64,000 nucleotides of DNA from Mycolicibacterium rhodesiae (GCF_002086695.1 NZ_MVIH01000002.1:124001-188000), one strand, 5' to 3'. Shown: positions 46,701 to 53,863, counted from the first letter of the stretch. Numbers and translations are program-made. The notes: a model not told the origin generated them from the sequence alone.

Positions 46701-48721
46701 TCCGGATCGAGGCCGCCGGCCTCAACTTCCGCGACGTGCTCAATGTCCTCGGCCTGTACCCCGGCGACCCCGGCCCGATCGGTGGTGACCTGTGCGGTGT
46801 GGTCACCGAAATCGGCTCCGAGGTGACCCGATTCGAGGTTGGTCAGCGCGTGTTCGGTTCGATGCAGGGTGCTTTCGCCAGCCGGCTGAACGTGCCCGAG
46901 CCGCTGCTGGCGACGGTGCCGGACGGGATCGGCGCGGTGGATGCAGCCACCATTCCCGCTGCGGCGCTCACGGTCCGGCTCGCATTCGACTGGGCGAAGC
47001 TCAAGCCCGGCGACAAGGTACTGATCCACGCCGCCAGCGGTGGCGTGGGTCTGGCCGCGGTACAGATGGCCCGCGCGCACGGCGCGACCGTGTTCGCGAC
47101 CGCCAGCAAGTACAAGCGCGCCACCCTGCGGGAGATGGGCGTGGAGTTCGTCTACGACTCGCGCACAACCGAATTCGCCGACCAGATTCTTGCCGACACC
47201 GGCGGCGAGGGTGTCGACGTGGTGCTCAACTCGCTGACCAGTGAGGGCTTCGTCGAGGCGACGGTGCGTGCCACCGCCAAGAACGGCCGGTTCGCCGAGA
47301 TCGCCAAGCGCGATATCTGGACCGCCGAGCAGATGGCGGAACTGCGTCCCGATATCGACTACGAGATCGTTGCGCTCGACGTCACGATGATGACCGACCC
47401 GGATCACATTCAGCGGCTGATGGTCGAGGTGTCCGACGGGCTGGCCAAGGGTGAGTGGACCCCGGTGCCCGCCGAGGTCTACCCGCTGACCGAAGCCAGG
47501 ACCGCGTTCCGGCGGATGCAGCAGGCGCGCCACATCGGCAAGATCGTGGTGCAGATGCCCAAACCGCTTCAGCCGCGCGGTGATCGGAGCTATCTGGTCA
47601 CCGGTGGTCTGGGTGCGCTGGGCCTGCACACGGCGTCGTATCTTGCTCAGCTCGGCGCCGGTGACATCGTGCTCACCAGCCGTCGGGCGCCGGATGCGGA
47701 AGCTCAGCAGGCCATCGACGGCATCGCCGAGCGCTTCCACTGCCGGATCCACGTTTTCGCTGCCGACGTCGGCGCCGAGTCCGAGGTCGTCGAGCTGCTG
47801 GACAGGATCCGGGCCGAGCTGCCGCCGCTGGCGGGCGTGGCACATCTGGCCGGTGTGCTCGACGATGCCCTGCTTCCGCAGCAGGATCTCGGCCGGTTCC
47901 GGACCACGTTGGGGCCCAAAGCCTATGGTGCGCACCACCTGCACCGGCTGACCAAGGATGATGACCTCGAGTTCTTCATCCTGTACTCGTCGGCGTCGGC
48001 AGTGCTGGGCTCGCCCGCACAGAGCAACTACGCCGCAGCCAACGCGTTGCTCGACGGGCTCGTCGCGCACCGGCGGGCGCAGGGGCTGCCTGCGACCGCG
48101 GTCAACTTCGGTCCGTGGGGGCAGGGCGGTATGGCCAGCTCGCAGGCCGCCGTCGCCAACCTCAGTGCCCAGGGCATGATGCCGCTGGAGCCGTCCGCGG
48201 CGCTGGCCGCGCTCGGCGAGGCCATCCGGCAGGGCGCGGCGCAAGCCACCGTGCTCAAGGCCAACTGGCAGCGGACCGCGAAGGTGCTCGGCGGTATCCG
48301 TCCGCCACTGCTGGATCAGGTACTGCCCAGCGGCGACGGCACGGTGGTCGGCGACAGTGAACTGCTGCGGCAGCTCCAGGAACTTCCGGTGGCGGCGCGA
48401 GCCGGTTTCATCACCGAGTTCCTGCAGAAAGAGGTGCAGGGTTTCCTGCGCCTCGCACAGCCGCCCGCCGCGTCCAGCCGGTTCCTGGATCTCGGCACGG
48501 ACTCCCTGATGGCGGTCGAACTGCGCAACCGGTTGTTCGGTCAGTTCGGCGGAAAGTTCGACATCAGCCCCACAGCGGTGTTCGACCACCCGACCATCGG
48601 GGAGCTCGCCGAGCATCTGGTCTCGCAGCTGCCGGATTCCGACGAGCCCGCCGCCGAGCCGGAAGCGGTCAGCTCCGCGGACGCGGCGGAGCCCGCGTCC
48701 GCACCCGCGACCGAGGACTGA
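37736..48721 (+). CDS. pks: Bimodular type I polyketide synthase for polyphleic-type acyl chains
   Basis: 3661 residues. Module 1: KS (about 10-430; active-site Cys184 in DTACSSS), AT (about 540-870; GQGSQY, GHSVGQ, HAFH), a helical linker plus structural KR half, KR (GGLGSIG near 1178; Tyr in QSAYSAANAF), ACP (DLGMDSLMAVEL, Ser1489). Module 2: KS (Cys1725), AT (GHSVGQ, HAFH), DH (HVIYGTVVVP near 2485 and HPVLLD near 2645), ER (GLNFRDVL, SGGVGLAAVQ near 3100), KR (GGLGALG, QSNYAAANAL), ACP (DLGTDSLMAVEL near 3585), then an acidic tail. No thioesterase and no DH in module 1. Both ATs carry HAFH, predicting malonyl-CoA and unbranched chains. Iterative alternation of the modules would fit polyunsaturated phleic acids made in the TPP pathway. 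Confidence 0.93.
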   Translation: MAPTEHPTQQTPRFAIIGYAARLPGAADADQYWDVLHSGRDAISEVPADRWDVEQFFDSDPDAAGKMVTRRAGFVDDATGFDAPFFGVSAREANMMDPQHRLLLETAWRAVEHSGTAPTALANTRTGVFVGLATHDFLGMASDALTYPEIEAYLAVGTSSAAAAGRISYRLGLQGPAVTVDTACSSSLVAIHQACQALLLDECDLALAGGVNVMLSPATMITFSHSRMLAPDGKCKTFDAAADGYVRGEGCGVIAIKRLDDALRDGDHIRAVIRGSAVNQDGASGGLTVPNGVAQQRVIAEALDRAGLTPTDINYLEAHGTGTSLGDPIEVQAAAAALGKGRDADQPLLIGSAKTNIGHLEAAAGVAGVLKVVLSLEHSELPPHLNFKNPSPHIPWDRIPVQVVDKLRPWQRSERPRIAGVSSFGFSGTNAHVILEEAPVSSPVTADAAPDDRRFAVLPLSARTPAALVQTAQDYRSWLAEHPDATLADVCLTAGAGRAHFEHRAALVVNSVESARELLGALADDLPAPGLVRGDCVDAPKTAWLFPGQGSQYAGMARELYETEPVFADTMNRCAEAVAGALEKPLLDVIFDSDGAETLKQTRHAQPAIFAVEMGLARLWQSWGFEPDVVLGHSVGQYSAACVAGVFSLEDGARLLAERGRLFGDLPAGGRMCAVFADPDRVESLTDEFPSLSVAAYNGANTVLSGPAADLERAVAQLSDEGARCDWLDTSHAFHSSLLDPALDAFETYANGFEFAAPQRILVCNRTGATLGRTAKLDGQYWRRHARQPVQFAKGVATLAELGCTLLLEVGPQPVLTAAALRAWPDPATAPKAVASLRRNGADHRQLTEALAGAYVAGHVPDFGALVHEPARKLDLPTYPFQHRQYWYQTKQSQSTANDAARTEAVQLLEDGRIEELAALLGGDGSTTAAEVLSKLAAQHNRQRSAQSIADIRYEIRWQQKALGSSTEVGEGAAWLLIGDDDAVMRPLVDALTAHGHRYRVLGLPVSDADEERLVTELIAAVQDEPALRILHVAALDSDGESSMRSLLRMQHRVLGGTQRLFRAASTAELRTPIWVLTQGAQRVGDADTVAPEQSGLWGFCRVAALEYPQVWGGLADLSGTGADEWSRLIKQVVTAAPGEDQIALRDSGVHVPRLVRRTGQPNSTPLELRPQATYLVTGGLGSIGLEIAGYLAAHGARQLVLTSRRAPDEDSQRRIDLLAEQHGCSVRVIAADVADPHDVARLLATVAAELPPLAGIVHAAGENSTTPLSSLDSTEIDRVFSGKVWGAWYLSEAAADLKLDFFLSTSSISSVWGSYGQSAYSAANAFLDGLTWRLRGRGVHGISVNFGPWSAGMADQDARAQLDRRGIRTLSPTDALAGMADIMAAAGSQGPAEAVVARMDWARFLPIYLQAGRRSLLAEVAREVPESVPVATGASGTTRLVEQLTAAPVQQRKKLVLEYLRNTVAEVTRVDASEVREEAGFFDLGMDSLMAVELRRRLEQAVGKELPATLAMDFPRLTDVADYILGDVLNLNEKAGAQLAAAPASLAGAATDEPIAIIAVACRFPGAADADAYWDVLSGAVDAIREIPEDRFDVDQYYDPDQQTPGKIYTRSGGYLESVDSFDPEFFGISPREAVWIDPQQRLMLEIAWEGLEKAGYAPSSLRGSRTGVFVGVGANEYSHLLSGESVENLEAHFITGNALNAIAGRVAFTLGLEGPAMAVDTACSSSLVAVHQASQALHSGDCDMALAGGVNVLLSPASIVAASRARMLAPDGRCKTFDASADGYVRGEGCGILVLKRLSDAQRDGDRIAAVIRSSAVNQDGASSGLTVPNGGAQQRLISAALTRAGLGGADVDYLEAHGTGTPLGDPIEVQAAAAVYGTGRDPIRPLLMGTAKTNIGHLESAAGVAGLIKVVLSLQNELLPQNLHFQNPSPHIPWDSLPVKVVDEPTPWVANGRPRRAGVSSFGFTGTNAHVLIEEAPQPALGDDADEPVEVVVPEPVREPLSVLPLSARSGQGLLALAQRYSDWLAVHPDASIADVSYTAGAGRSHFEHRAAVVANSVSEAKMLLDDLVANRLRPGVLRGECADPPTTAWFFPGQGSQYPGMAKELFESEPVFADTLRRCAQAVDPMLPRPLLDVLFSGDRENAETLRHTSFAQPAIFAVEMGLARLWQSWGIEPDVVLGHSVGQYAAACVAGVFSLEDGIRLIAERGRLFGSLPEGGRMVAVFADPDYVERAAASFPRVSVGAYNGRNTVLSGPGEDLEQIVAACSEDGARCTWLETSHAFHSELLDPVLDEFETFATQFEYAVPTRPLVCNRTGAVLTAETPINAQYWRRHSRQPVQFTESVRTVAGLGCSVLMEIGPQPILTAAALQIWPESSATPRAIVSLRKGANAARQMTEALATTYICGHRPDFSARFHTAGRRLELPTYPFQRRRYWPKTSGIRPDGTAASGILGSAKDLASGDTVYTNVLSVKTQPWLAHHVIYGTVVVPGATYAAMAMAAAGAPARVKEVFFYEPIILPDKASREVQLTLHPVDDGWKFQVHSRPYGVREAEWSLNSDGTLLSGVDPDAAPADTVAPDEAIEQMNRTRPQELFDIFGDMELAWGPTWSTSLKSLWVGKDEAIGDIAVGEELGEHLGTEPIHPVLLDLCTGVAFPAFPATLAAEQGMTDLFLPLRYGQVTIAEKMPRRFYCRARWHENTINNETQVFDIDFLDRDGRVLGGIAEFTVKRAPREALMRGLGGDSTRLLYSLGWQEIAAPADDAEKTTNGTWLIAGFDALAAEVPGAVTVDAATDPQSWQRVFAEAAERGAPVSGIVWRSARLGDADGSTTELAAHLEAQIATFLGAAQTALAEGNHTLADGLWIVTERAVATEPGEPVDPVQAALWGFGRTLIAEQPSLRVRLVDSDGSDESLRWMAGALGTPVVEPEMAVRQGRFLVSRLLHWARNGQLPMPRSDDYALAPTERGAIDNLRLTEIEVTPPKANEVQVRIEAAGLNFRDVLNVLGLYPGDPGPIGGDLCGVVTEIGSEVTRFEVGQRVFGSMQGAFASRLNVPEPLLATVPDGIGAVDAATIPAAALTVRLAFDWAKLKPGDKVLIHAASGGVGLAAVQMARAHGATVFATASKYKRATLREMGVEFVYDSRTTEFADQILADTGGEGVDVVLNSLTSEGFVEATVRATAKNGRFAEIAKRDIWTAEQMAELRPDIDYEIVALDVTMMTDPDHIQRLMVEVSDGLAKGEWTPVPAEVYPLTEARTAFRRMQQARHIGKIVVQMPKPLQPRGDRSYLVTGGLGALGLHTASYLAQLGAGDIVLTSRRAPDAEAQQAIDGIAERFHCRIHVFAADVGAESEVVELLDRIRAELPPLAGVAHLAGVLDDALLPQQDLGRFRTTLGPKAYGAHHLHRLTKDDDLEFFILYSSASAVLGSPAQSNYAAANALLDGLVAHRRAQGLPATAVNFGPWGQGGMASSQAAVANLSAQGMMPLEPSAALAALGEAIRQGAAQATVLKANWQRTAKVLGGIRPPLLDQVLPSGDGTVVGDSELLRQLQELPVAARAGFITEFLQKEVQGFLRLAQPPAASSRFLDLGTDSLMAVELRNRLFGQFGGKFDISPTAVFDHPTIGELAEHLVSQLPDSDEPAAEPEAVSSADAAEPASAPATED

Positions 48722-48728
48722 AACGCGG

Positions 48729-48772
48729 CAACGCCGCAGCAGTGTGACGAAGATCGCACCGCTGCGGCGTTG
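48729..48772 (+). terminator. pks terminator hairpin
   Basis: CAACGCCGCAGC (48729-48740) pairs perfectly with GCTGCGGCGTTG (48761-48772) around a 20-base loop, 8 bases after the pks stop. The rest of the 303-base gap to fadE5 (48773-48920) shows no gene. Confidence 0.8.
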
Positions 48773-48920
48773 CGCGCACGTCTCACGGTTCGTCGAATTT
48801 CCGCTGGCCAGAAGGCCGTCGCGGTCGAAAAGCGGCGAGCCGAGGATCGCCGCAGAGCCCCAAACCGACCGGTGGGTTGGTTAGTCGGCTGAACTTGCTC
48901 ACACCCGGTTGATTTCCCAT

Positions 48921-48959
48921 TACCCGTGGGTATAGTAAGCCGTGTTACTGGTGGGTAAC
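48921..48959 (+). promoter_or_regulatory. fadE5 promoter with two palindromes
   Basis: TACCC-GT-GGGTA (48921-48932) runs into TATAGT (48931-48936, a good -10), followed by GTTAC-TGGTGG-GTAAC (48944-48959) over the expected start of transcription. A related TTACT...GTAAG palindrome is found in the fadA2/fabG4 promoter. This suggests one repressor for fadE5, fadA2 and fabG4. Confidence 0.6.
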
Positions 48960-49024
48960 TTAGACCGAAGTACTCAACCACAAAGCCCAAATTCAGATGA
49001 CATTCTCGCTGAGGAGGAGCCGTC

Positions 49025-50860
49025 ATGAGCCATTACAAGTCAAACGTGCGCGATCAGGTATTCAACCTGTTCGAGGTCTTCGGTCTCGAGAAGGCGCTCG
49101 GCCAGGGCAGCTACAGCGATGTAGACGCCGACACGGCGCGCGAGATGCTGCAGGAGATGAGCAGGCTGGCCGAAGGTCCGGTCGCCGCGTCGTTCGTCGA
49201 GGGTGACCGCAATCCGCCGGTCTTCGATCCCGAGACCCACTCCGTGAAGTTGCCGGAGGCGTTCAAGAAGTCCGTGCACGCTGTGACCGAAGCGGGCTGG
49301 GACAAGGTCGGTATCGAAGAGGAACTCGGCGGCACGCCGGTTCCCCGCGCCCTGGTCTGGGCGCTGGCCGAGCACGTGCTCGGTGCCAACCCGGCGGTCT
49401 GGATGTACGCCGGTGGCGCGGGCTTCTCCAGCATCTTCTACAAGCTGGCCACTGACGAGCAGAAGAAGTGGGCCGTCCTCGCCGCCGAGCGCGGCTGGGG
49501 CTCGACCATGGTGCTCACCGAGCCGGATGCCGGCTCCGACGTCGGTGCCGGCCGCACCAAGGCCGTCAAGCAGGACGACGGTTCGTGGCACATCGACGGC
49601 GTGAAGCGGTTCATCACCTCGGCCGATTCCGACGACATGTTCGAGAACATCTTCCACCTGGTGCTCGCCCGCCCCGAGGGCGCCGGCCCGGGCACCAAGG
49701 GCCTGTCGCTGTTCTTCGTGCCGAAGTTCCACTTCGACCCCGAGACCGGCGAGCTCGGCGAGCGCAACGGCGCTTTCGTCACCAACGTCGAGCACAAGAT
49801 GGGCCTGAAGGTCTCCACCACCTGTGAGCTGACCTTCGGCCAGCACGGGGTGCCTGCCAAGGGCTGGCTCGTCGGTGAGGTTCACGACGGCATCGCCCAG
49901 ATGTTCGACGTCATCGAGATGGCGCGAATGCTGGTGGGCACCAAGGCTATTGCCACGCTGTCGACCGGTTACCTGAACGCTCTGGAGTACGCCAAGGAGC
50001 GCGTGCAGGGTGCCGACCTGACCCAGATGACCGACAAGACCGCGCCGCGGGTCACCATCACCCATCACCCCGATGTCCGTCGCAGCCTGATGACCCAGAA
50101 GGCCTACGCCGAGGGACTGCGCTCGCTGTACATGTTCACCGCGACCTACCAGGACGCCGAAGTCGCCGCGGCTCTGCACGGCGTCGACGCCGAACTGTCG
50201 GTCAAGGTCAACGATCTGCTGCTGCCGATCGTCAAGGGTGTCGGTTCCGAGCAGGCCTACGCCAAGCTGACCGAGAGCCTGCAGACCTTTGGTGGCTCCG
50301 GCTTCCTGCAGGACTACCCGGTCGAGCAGTACATCCGCGACGCCAAGATCGACTCGCTCTACGAGGGCACCACCGCCATCCAGGCGCAGGACTTCTTCTT
50401 CCGGAAGATCGTGCGCGACAAGGGTGTTGCGCTGGCGCACGTGGCCGGCCAGATCGAGGCGTTCATCTCCAACGAGTCGGGCAACGGCCGGCTGAAGTCG
50501 GAGCGCGAGCTGCTGGCCAAGGCGCTCGAGGACGTCCAGGGTATGGCCGCCTCCATGACCGGCTACCTGATGGCCGCGCAGGAGGATGCCGCCAGCATCT
50601 ACAAGGTGGGGCTGGCCTCGGTCCGCTTCCTGATGAGCGTCGGCGACCTGGTCATCGGCTGGTTGCTGCAGCGTCAGGCCGCGGTGGCAATCGCGGCGCT
50701 CGACGCCGGTGCCAGCGGCGCCGACGCCGCCTTCTACGAGGGCAAGATCGCGGTCGCGTCGTTCTTCGCGAAGAACATGCTGCCGCTGCTGACCAGCACT
50801 CGCCAGGTGATCGAGACGATCGACAACGAGATCATGGAGCTCGACGAAGCAGCATTCTGA
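49025..50860 (+). CDS. fadE5: Acyl-CoA dehydrogenase FadE5
   Basis: 611 residues from ATG 49025 with GAGGAGGAG upstream. It is of the large (about 610 aa) FadE5/AidB-like class with an extra C-terminal helical domain. Motifs: [77 protein letters not shown] (Glu base in YEGT). In M. tuberculosis Rv0244c it dehydrogenates long- to medium-chain acyl-CoAs with broad range. It is flanked by fadA2, fabG4 and htdX, which supply later steps. In M. tuberculosis it is divergent and next to fadA2; here an extra hydrolase gene lies between. Confidence 0.96.
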   Translation: MSHYKSNVRDQVFNLFEVFGLEKALGQGSYSDVDADTAREMLQEMSRLAEGPVAASFVEGDRNPPVFDPETHSVKLPEAFKKSVHAVTEAGWDKVGIEEELGGTPVPRALVWALAEHVLGANPAVWMYAGGAGFSSIFYKLATDEQKKWAVLAAERGWGSTMVLTEPDAGSDVGAGRTKAVKQDDGSWHIDGVKRFITSADSDDMFENIFHLVLARPEGAGPGTKGLSLFFVPKFHFDPETGELGERNGAFVTNVEHKMGLKVSTTCELTFGQHGVPAKGWLVGEVHDGIAQMFDVIEMARMLVGTKAIATLSTGYLNALEYAKERVQGADLTQMTDKTAPRVTITHHPDVRRSLMTQKAYAEGLRSLYMFTATYQDAEVAAALHGVDAELSVKVNDLLLPIVKGVGSEQAYAKLTESLQTFGGSGFLQDYPVEQYIRDAKIDSLYEGTTAIQAQDFFFRKIVRDKGVALAHVAGQIEAFISNESGNGRLKSERELLAKALEDVQGMAASMTGYLMAAQEDAASIYKVGLASVRFLMSVGDLVIGWLLQRQAAVAIAALDAGASGADAAFYEGKIAVASFFAKNMLPLLTSTRQVIETIDNEIMELDEAAF

Positions 50861-50873
50861 GTTATCCACGCAC

Positions 50874-50907
50874 AACGGCTCCGGGACCTTCGGGTCTCGG
50901 AGCCGTT
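50874..50907 (+). terminator. fadE5 terminator hairpin
   Basis: AACGGCTCCGGGACC pairs with GGTCTCGGAGCCGTT around a 3-4 base loop (TTCG region) starting 14 bases after the fadE5 stop. A G-T-type mismatch interrupts the stem once. No U-tract follows. Confidence 0.75.
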
Positions 50908-50931
50908 GGCGTTTCGGTGCCGACTCACCCG

Positions 50932-50945
50932 GGGACTTTCGTCCC
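50932..50945 (+). promoter_or_regulatory. DosR-like box 1 (distal)
   Basis: GGGACTTTCGTCCC matches the core of the DosR dormancy box (GGGACTWWAGTCCC) at 13 of 14 positions with perfect GGGAC/GTCCC arms. It lies 97 bases before the ATG at 51029 and 49 bases before box 2. Confidence 0.72.
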
Positions 50946-50980
50946 TTTGTGCCAGCTGACGACCCCGCTGGACTGATATC

Positions 50981-50994
50981 GGGACTTTGGGCCC
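50981..50994 (+). promoter_or_regulatory. DosR-like box 2 (proximal) with TACATT -10
   Basis: GGGACTTTGGGCCC matches the DosR core at 12 of 14 positions. Its centre is about 41 bases before ATG 51029, and TACATT (51017-51022) ends 6 bases before that ATG. If transcription starts at the ATG, the box is centred at about -41, the usual activating position for DosR. Confidence 0.7.
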
Positions 50995-51028
50995 TGGAAG
51001 TCAGCCGGCGATCCGCTACATTCGAGGG

Positions 51029-52261
51029 ATGGCAATGCTCGACAGCAACGATGCAGTTCCCGCGCATGCCGCGTCTACCGGCAAGAAGCCGGGCGTCGGC
51101 GCGCCGCTGGCGAATATTGTCGCGCCCTTCACCAAGACCGCGGGGTACTACGCGCGCTCCTGGGGCGCATACCTCGACGGCGGTAGCGGCGAGTTGCCGG
51201 TCGCCCGACCGACCCTTTCGCTGGCCACCCACGCCCTGCGGGACGAGATCGTTCTGGTCGGGCTGCGTATGCGCCGTCCGCTCAGCGACGCAGCGGTCTA
51301 CGACAAGATCAACGCCGAAGTCGTCAAAGCCATCGACTTCTACGGCAAGCAGGGCTGGCTGGCCAGGCCGGAGGGTTTCTTCGCCGCGCCGCCCGCGCCG
51401 ACCAATGTCTCGATCCGGACGTTCGGCAAGGGCAACCGCACACACGAACGGATGTCATTCGACAGCGGCTACGCGCCGTATGCGAAGGAACCGGGCCGCC
51501 AGCGGTGGCTCAGCTACACCGGCAACCGCCGCGAGTACGCGCTGATGCTGCGCCACAGCGAGCCCCGGCCGTGGCTGGTGTGCATCCACGGCACCGAGAT
51601 GGGCCGCGTGAACCTCGACCTCACCTTGTTCCGGGCGTGGCATCTCCACGAGGCATTCGGCCTCAACGTCATCCTGCCGGTGCTGCCCATGCACGGCCCG
51701 CGCGCCAAAGGCCTGCCCAAGGGCGCGGTGTTCCCCGGCGAGGACGTGATGGACGACGTCCACGCCACCGCGCAGGCGGTGTGGGACGTGCGCCGGGTTC
51801 TGGCCTGGATCAGGTCGCAGCAGCCCGACGCGCGGATCGGGGTGAACGGCATCTCGCTGGGCGGCTACATCGCCGCCCTGGTCGCCAGTCTCGATGAGGA
51901 CCTGACGTGCGCCATTCTCGGCGTACCGCCGGCCAATCTGGTGTCGATCCTGGGCCGGCACGCCGGACTGAGCGTCGACGATCCGCGGCACCGGACTCTG
52001 GAGCTGGCCGCACCGATCGGCGACATGATCTCGCCGCTGTCGCTGCAAGCGAAGGTCGCGCCGCAGGGCCGGTTCATCTACGCCGGCGTGGCCGACCGGA
52101 TCGTGCACCCGCGCGAGCAGGTGCTGGGCTTGTGGGAGCACTGGGGGCGGCCGGACATCGGCTGGTACCGCGGCGGGCACACCGGGTTTTTTCAAGCCCG
52201 TCCGGTCCAGCAGTTCGTGGACGCCGCACTCGTGCAGTCGGGGCTCGTAGACCGGGGATAG
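51029..52261 (+). CDS. Alpha/beta hydrolase behind two DosR boxes
   Basis: 410 residues from ATG 51029 (leaderless reading); ATG 51035 with GAGGG before it is the alternative. An N-terminal helical region of about 150 residues (GAPLANIVAPFTKTAGYYARSWGAY) precedes the hydrolase fold: LVCIHGTEMG (oxyanion loop), nucleophile elbow GVNGISLGGYIAALVAS (G-x-S-x-G), VADRIVHPREQ (Asp region) and WYRGGHTGFFQ (catalytic His). A lipase, thioesterase or esterase role is possible; no substrate is evident. It sits between fadE5 and fadA2, which are neighbours in M. tuberculosis, so it is probably an insertion that joined a hypoxia/NO regulon. Confidence 0.8.
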   Translation: MAMLDSNDAVPAHAASTGKKPGVGAPLANIVAPFTKTAGYYARSWGAYLDGGSGELPVARPTLSLATHALRDEIVLVGLRMRRPLSDAAVYDKINAEVVKAIDFYGKQGWLARPEGFFAAPPAPTNVSIRTFGKGNRTHERMSFDSGYAPYAKEPGRQRWLSYTGNRREYALMLRHSEPRPWLVCIHGTEMGRVNLDLTLFRAWHLHEAFGLNVILPVLPMHGPRAKGLPKGAVFPGEDVMDDVHATAQAVWDVRRVLAWIRSQQPDARIGVNGISLGGYIAALVASLDEDLTCAILGVPPANLVSILGRHAGLSVDDPRHRTLELAAPIGDMISPLSLQAKVAPQGRFIYAGVADRIVHPREQVLGLWEHWGRPDIGWYRGGHTGFFQARPVQQFVDAALVQSGLVDRG

Positions 52262-52296
52262 AGAGAGTCTCCAGCGGAGATCGAAGTCCTCATAGT

Positions 52297-52333
52297 GACC
52301 GCCGCTGGAATCCCCTCTTGTCCAGCGGCGGTC
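52297..52333 (+). terminator. Terminator hairpin after the hydrolase gene
   Basis: GACCGCCGCTGG (52297-52308) pairs perfectly with CCAGCGGCGGTC (52322-52333) around 13 bases, 35 bases after the hydrolase stop. Confidence 0.8.
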
Positions 52334-52372
52334 CTTCGTTCGCGTCACCAGGACACAAACAAAGAGGATGCC

Positions 52373-52412
52373 CCGTGTTGCCGTCGGGTCGGGGGGTCAG
52401 ACGGCAACACGG
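52373..52412 (-). terminator. Terminator hairpin after fadA2
   Basis: CCGTGTTGCCGTC (52373-52385) pairs perfectly with GACGGCAACACGG (52400-52412) around 14 bases. It lies 70 bases after the fadA2 stop on the minus strand. Between it and the stop is an unusually A/T-rich run (around 52465-52485). Confidence 0.75.
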
Positions 52413-52481
52413 AGCTATCCAATACATCTGTTGCCCGTACAGGTTCGTTACAAACCCGCGGAAACTTTTTTCGATTTTTTT

Positions 52482-53786
52482 CTACGCCTCGAGAATCGCG
52501 GTCACGCCCTGGCCGCCTGCCGCGCAGATGGAGATCAGCCCGCGCACCGGTTGGCCCGTCTCCTTGTGCTTTTCCGCCAGCTGTTTCGCCAGCTGGGCCA
52601 CGATCCGGCCGCCGGTCGCGGCGAACGGGTGGCCGGCTGCAAGCGAGGAGCCGTTGACGTTGAGCTTGGAGCGGTCGATCGCACCCAGTGCACTATCCAA
52701 GCCGAGACGCTCCTTGCAGTACTCCTCGGACTCCCACGCCTGCAGGTGGGCAAGCACCACCGACGCGAACGCCTCGTGGATCTCGTAGAAGTCGAAGTCC
52801 TGCAAGGTCAGGCCGTTGCGGGCGAGCAGGCGAGGCACCGCGTACGTGGGTGCCATCAGCAAGCCGTCGGCGCCGTTGACGTAGTCGACGGCGGCGGTCT
52901 CGGAGTCGACGAAGTAGGCCAGCGGGGTCAGCGAGTGTGACGTTGCCCACTCATCGCTGGCGAGCAGTACCACCGAGGCACCGTCGGTGAGCGGCGTCGA
53001 GTTGCCCGCCGTCATCGTCGCGTCACCGTTGCGCACGCCGAACACCGGCTTGAGCTTGGCCAGCTTCTCGGCGCTGGAGTCGGCCCGCAGGTTGTTGTCC
53101 CGGTACAGCCCGAGGAAGGGGGTGACGAGGTCGTCGAAGAACCCGGCGTCGTAGGCCGCGGCCATCTTGCGATGGCTTGCGGCGGCCAGCTCGTCCTGAT
53201 CGACGCGCTTGATGCCCATCTGCTTGGCGGTGATCGCGGCGTGGTCGCCCATCGACAACCCGGTGCGAGGCTCGCCGTTGGTCGGGATCTCGATGCCGAG
53301 GGAGGCGGGCAGCTTGCCGACCAGCTTGAGCCGGTCCACGTTCGACTTGGACCGGCGCAGATTGAGCAATGTGCGACGAAGTTCGTCGCCGAGTCCGATC
53401 GGGGCGTCGGAGGTGGTGTCCACGCCGCCCGCAGCCGCGGCCTCGTAGCGCCCGGCTGCGATTCCGTCGGCGGCGGCGATCGCGGCCTGCAGACCGGTTC
53501 CGCAGGCCTGCTGCAGATCGATGGCGGGGGTGTACGGCGAGAGCTGGCTGCCGAGCACACTTTCCCGCATCAGGTTGAAGTCGCGGCTGTGCTTGAGCAC
53601 CGCGCCGCCGATCACCGCGCCGAGCTGCTCGCCGGCCAGTCCGAATCGGTCCACCAAGCCGCCGAGCGCAGCGGTGAACATGTCCTGGTTGGACGCCTGC
53701 GCGTATGCGCCGTCGGAGCGTGCGAACGGAATGCGGTTGCCGCCGATCACGGCGACCCGGCGGCTGTTTCCAGTGGTAGAGGCCAC
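52482..53786 (-). CDS. fadA2: Acetyl-CoA acyltransferase (thiolase) FadA2
   Basis: 434 residues from GTG 53786, with GGGGAG 7 bases upstream; the longer in-frame start at 53885 lacks a ribosome site. Thiolase motifs: [35 protein letters not shown] loop with the nucleophilic Cys in [39 protein letters not shown] (His) and [16 protein letters not shown] (second Cys). It carries out the last beta-oxidation step. It is Rv0243-like and divergent from fabG4 across a 120-base promoter region with palindromes. Confidence 0.94.
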   Translation of the reverse strand: MASTTGNSRRVAVIGGNRIPFARSDGAYAQASNQDMFTAALGGLVDRFGLAGEQLGAVIGGAVLKHSRDFNLMRESVLGSQLSPYTPAIDLQQACGTGLQAAIAAADGIAAGRYEAAAAGGVDTTSDAPIGLGDELRRTLLNLRRSKSNVDRLKLVGKLPASLGIEIPTNGEPRTGLSMGDHAAITAKQMGIKRVDQDELAAASHRKMAAAYDAGFFDDLVTPFLGLYRDNNLRADSSAEKLAKLKPVFGVRNGDATMTAGNSTPLTDGASVVLLASDEWATSHSLTPLAYFVDSETAAVDYVNGADGLLMAPTYAVPRLLARNGLTLQDFDFYEIHEAFASVVLAHLQAWESEEYCKERLGLDSALGAIDRSKLNVNGSSLAAGHPFAATGGRIVAQLAKQLAEKHKETGQPVRGLISICAAGGQGVTAILEA

Positions 53787-53818
53787 GTCAATCTCCCCTT
53801 TGGGTTCGGTTTGAGAGG

Positions 53819-53863
53819 GGGTATACCCACCCATACTAAACACGGTCCTTACTCTGGAGTAAG
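53819..53863. promoter_or_regulatory. fadA2-fabG4 divergent operator region
   Basis: GGGTATACCC (53819-53828) is a perfect 10-base palindrome and CTTACTC-TG-GAGTAAG (53848-53863) has perfect 7-base arms. Both relate to elements in the fadE5 promoter (TACCC...GGGTA and GTTAC...GTAAC). CATACT between them could be a -10 for fabG4. Confidence 0.65.

Noticed and set aside
37736..48721. Possible thioesterase at the Pks C-terminus
   Set aside because: After the second ACP only an acidic Ala/Pro/Glu tail remains; no GxSxG is present.
50880..50900. GGGACCTTCGGGTC resembling another DosR box
   Set aside because: It is the loop and inner stem of the fadE5 terminator hairpin.
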